Shown here piece after piece: positions 61,911-64,000 of a stretch of DNA of 64,000 nt; position 1 is the first letter of the stretch; the number at the start of each line of letters is the position of its first letter. Source of the stretch: Streptomyces echinatus (GTDB lineage: Bacteria; Actinomycetota; Actinomycetes; Streptomycetales; Streptomycetaceae); contig NZ_JACHJK010000001.1 of NCBI RefSeq assembly GCF_014203595.1, positions 188,582 to 252,581 on the forward strand, read 5' to 3'. The notes under the pieces were generated by a model. That model did no database searches. It was not told the origin of the DNA and saw nothing but the letters and a program-made list of their open reading frames with translations. Made by a program: the position numbers and the translations under genes.

Positions 61911-63680
61911 TCAGCGGCCGCTGAGCGGGTTCGGCAGGGTGCCGACCAGCTGGAGGGCGCCGGACGGGTCGGCGAGGTCCACCATCTGCCTGTTGTCGCG
62001 CAGCTGGAGCCGGTTGAGGCAGGACAGGGCGAACTCGGGGGCGAACAGGTCGTACCGGCGGAACCTGTCGGCCAGTTCCGGGTTCGCCTCCTGGTACTCG
62101 CGGGTGACCTCGGCGACCGTGCGCCAGAAGCCGTCCTCCTCCAGGACTCCCTCGGTGGCGAGGTGGGCGGCGAGGAAGCGGAAGAAGCAGTCGAAGACGT
62201 CGGTGAAGATCGACAGCAGCTTCGTGTCCTCGGGGACGTCGACGCGGATCCGCCGTACCTCGGGCGGCAGGGCCGCGTCCGGGTCCATGACGGCTATCTC
62301 CTCGGCGATGTCCTTGTAGACCGCCCGCCGCACCACGCCGTCCTCCAGCACCAGGATCACGTTCTCGCCGTGCGGCATGAACACCAGGTCGTAGGCGTAG
62401 AAGCTGTGCAGCAGCGGGGTGTAGTAGGCCCGCAGATAGCCGCGCAGCCACTCGGTGGGCGTCAGGCCCGAGCGGGCGATCAGCGCGCCGGCGAAGGAGG
62501 CGCCCTCGTGGTCCACGTGCAGCAGGGAGGCCATGGTCGCGAGCGACTCGCCGTCCCGCAGCGAGGGCACCGGGCTCTCCCGCCACAGCGCGGCCAGCAT
62601 CTTGCGGTACGGCGAGTACCGGTCGGTGGCCCGCTCGTACTCCAGGTGCCGGTAGCCCACGGCGGCCCGCTCCCGGATGATCGTGAGGCCGGTCGCCTTC
62701 AGCACCGGGTCGTTCTCGATGAGCTGGGCCAGCCAGTCGTTGATGGCCGGGGTCGCCTCCATGTAGGCGGCCGACAGACCGCGCATGAAGCCCATGTTGA
62801 TGACGGAGAGGGCCGTCTTCACGTAGTGCTTGTGCGGGGCGCTGGTGTTGAAGAAGGTCCGGATGGACTGCTGGGCCAGGTACTCGTCGTCGCCCTCGCC
62901 GAGGCAGACGAGGTGGCGCCGGGCCACCTCGGCGGCGAAGGTGACGCTGAGCTTGTTCCACCACTGCCAGGGGTGGACCGGGATGAACAGGTAGTCGGCG
63001 GGGTCCAGGCCCTCGCCGGTGAGCACGGCACGGAACCGCTCCACCGTCTGGTCGCCCAGCTCCTCACGCAGGAAGGACTCGTACTCGATGCCCACGCCCG
63101 CCGTGAACGCGGCCCGGGAGCGGTGCGCGGCCAGCCACACCAGCCGGACCGGGCTCGCCGTCTCGGGGGCGTACGACAGGTACTCGTGGACGCCGAAGCC
63201 GAGCCGCCCGTTGTTCGCGACGAAGCACGGGTGGCCCTCGGTCATCCCGGTCTCGATCGCCTGGAAGCCGCTCTCCGCCAGCTCCGCGGAGGTGACGCGG
63301 GGCTTGGTGAGCTTGTAGCAGGTGCCCGAGAGGGTGGAGGAGATCTCCTCCAGGTAGACCGGCAGGATCTCGTCGCTCAGGCCCAGGGAGTCCTTCAGCT
63401 CGATGAAGAAGTCCAGGGCGGCGAGCGGCAGTTCGCCGCCGTCGCGGTGCCGGGTGATGGAGTCGGGGTCGATCTGCCAGTGGTCCAGGGTCCGGCGTAC
63501 GGCGCAGAACCGGTAGGCGGTCAGTCCGTCGTCGCTGCGGACGACGTACCGGCCGCCGTCCTCCTCGGGCGTGAGCAGGCGCTCGTGCGCGAACTCGGCG
63601 AGGGCCTTGCGCAGCAGCAGCCGGTTGGCGGCCGCCCAGCGCTCGGGGGACAGATGGGCCACGGTGTCGGCGAGGGTCAT
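61911..63680 (-). CDS. desD: Desferrioxamine synthetase DesD (NIS synthetase)
   Basis: This 589-aa IucA/IucC-family enzyme joins N-hydroxy-N-succinyl-cadaverine units and closes the desferrioxamine ring, using ATP. Family residues appear in SSTLSGTCYKLTKPRVTSAE, VHPWQWWNKLSVTFAAEVAR, TSAPHKHYVKTALSVINMGF and VFMPHGENVILVLEDG. The ATG overlaps the desC stop by four bases (63677-63680), so the siderophore genes are coupled. The order and orientation are those of the desABCD operon, whose iron box would lie upstream of desA, outside the window. Confidence 0.95.
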   Translation of the reverse strand: MTLADTVAHLSPERWAAANRLLLRKALAEFAHERLLTPEEDGGRYVVRSDDGLTAYRFCAVRRTLDHWQIDPDSITRHRDGGELPLAALDFFIELKDSLGLSDEILPVYLEEISSTLSGTCYKLTKPRVTSAELAESGFQAIETGMTEGHPCFVANNGRLGFGVHEYLSYAPETASPVRLVWLAAHRSRAAFTAGVGIEYESFLREELGDQTVERFRAVLTGEGLDPADYLFIPVHPWQWWNKLSVTFAAEVARRHLVCLGEGDDEYLAQQSIRTFFNTSAPHKHYVKTALSVINMGFMRGLSAAYMEATPAINDWLAQLIENDPVLKATGLTIIRERAAVGYRHLEYERATDRYSPYRKMLAALWRESPVPSLRDGESLATMASLLHVDHEGASFAGALIARSGLTPTEWLRGYLRAYYTPLLHSFYAYDLVFMPHGENVILVLEDGVVRRAVYKDIAEEIAVMDPDAALPPEVRRIRVDVPEDTKLLSIFTDVFDCFFRFLAAHLATEGVLEEDGFWRTVAEVTREYQEANPELADRFRRYDLFAPEFALSCLNRLQLRDNRQMVDLADPSGALQLVGTLPNPLSGR

Positions 63681-64000
63681 GCGGTCACCGCCTTCTCGAA
63701 CCGCTCGCGGGTGCAGAAACTCAGCAGGGCCCGCTTCTCCGGCTTGTCGATCTCCCGCTCGGCCACGAAGCCGACGGCCTCGTTCAGGGCGTGCACGGCC
63801 TTGTTGCGGACGTCCGGCTCGACGACGACGCGCTCCACGGCCGGATCCTCGAAGAGGCGGGCCATGACGGCGGTGATGACGGCCTTGGTGAACCCGTGCT
63901 CGGGGCTGTCCGTGGCCGGGGTCAGGAAGTGCATGCCGACGTCCCCGGGCCGCGCTTCGTACAGCCCGGCCAGTTCCCGGTGCGCGGGGTCGTACTGCTC
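63677..64000 (-). CDS. desC: DesC acyltransferase, C-terminal part (cut by the window end)
   Basis: The minus-strand frame is open to base 64000, leaving 107 residues. They show the IucB-type GNAT fold with YEARPGDVGMHFLTP, HGFTKAVITAVMARLF, VVVEPDVRNKAVHALNEAVG and the end CTRERFEKAVTA. DesC transfers a succinyl or acetyl group from CoA onto N-hydroxycadaverine. The N-terminal part lies outside. It is coupled to desD by ATGA. Confidence 0.92.
   Translation of the reverse strand, partial: EQYDPAHRELAGLYEARPGDVGMHFLTPATDSPEHGFTKAVITAVMARLFEDPAVERVVVEPDVRNKAVHALNEAVGFVAEREIDKPEKRALLSFCTRERFEKAVTA

Overview
This window is from the chromosome of a Streptomyces species. The evidence is very high GC with strong G/C third-codon bias, frequent GTG starts, Tat and lipoprotein signals, and hallmark genes in a familiar order: desC-desD (desferrioxamine), a GH20 hexosaminidase, glmS, the developmental regulator adpA with its TTA (bldA-dependent) codon, ornA, a cellobiose-type (ceb) sugar operon and a cdgA-like GGDEF/EAL gene. 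From memory of S. coelicolor, this order matches the region around SCO2785 to SCO28xx, read backwards. That synteny is recall and was not computed.

Layout. 1-5.5 kb: a phosphorus/organophosphonate-like module (truncated ABC binding protein, Tat-exported phosphodiesterase/phosphatase, HAD-IIA hydrolase), a secreted protein with its own class F-type sortase, and a convergent GntR regulator. 5.6-11.5 kb: tRNA-Lys(CUU) copy 1, an NlpC/P60 cell-wall hydrolase, an SPFH protein, a copper LPMO (AA10) under a DasR-like site, an acyl-CoA ligase and tRNA-Lys copy 2. 11.5-20.2 kb: a catabolic island with an IclR regulator, an Ehu-type amino-acid/ectoine ABC importer (ehuBCDA), DUF3830, amidase, D-2-hydroxyacid dehydrogenase and two Asp/Glu racemase-fold enzymes. 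20.3-26.1 kb: small conserved genes, tRNA-Lys copy 3, an M6 protease, a PAS-GGDEF-EAL c-di-GMP enzyme and a luciferase-like monooxygenase. 26.2-31.3 kb: a coupled operon of SF1 helicase, unknown 529-aa protein and Fe-S RecB/Cas4-type nuclease, resembling Dna2 split into parts, behind a PAP2 gene. 31.5-38.7 kb: histidine phosphatase, XRE/TPR regulator, spermidine-synthase-like protein, small secreted proteins and a two-component system.

38.8-48.6 kb: a CBM2-GH18 chitinase, a LacI gene beside a decayed GH1 fragment, and the complete ceb-like operon (binding protein, two permeases, GH1 beta-glucosidase) followed by a second, paralogous LacI gene. 48.7-51 kb: a TetR/DHA2 efflux pair and tRNA-His. 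51-57.5 kb: ornA, adpA, a small membrane protein, UspA, a YaaH/SatP-like membrane protein, glmS and a small conserved gene. 57.6-64 kb: purple acid phosphatase, a DUF4429/SHOCT protein, GH20 hexosaminidase with a DasR-like site, then desD and the 3' part of desC.

Themes. Three chitin-degradation genes (LPMO, GH18, GH20), far apart, each carry a DasR-type operator. Together with glmS they form a GlcNAc-centred network. The ceb operon carries CebR-like operators. Two tRNA terminators lie inside the 3' ends of neighbouring protein genes. Starts were adjusted by ribosome-binding sites and overlaps. No database search was possible.
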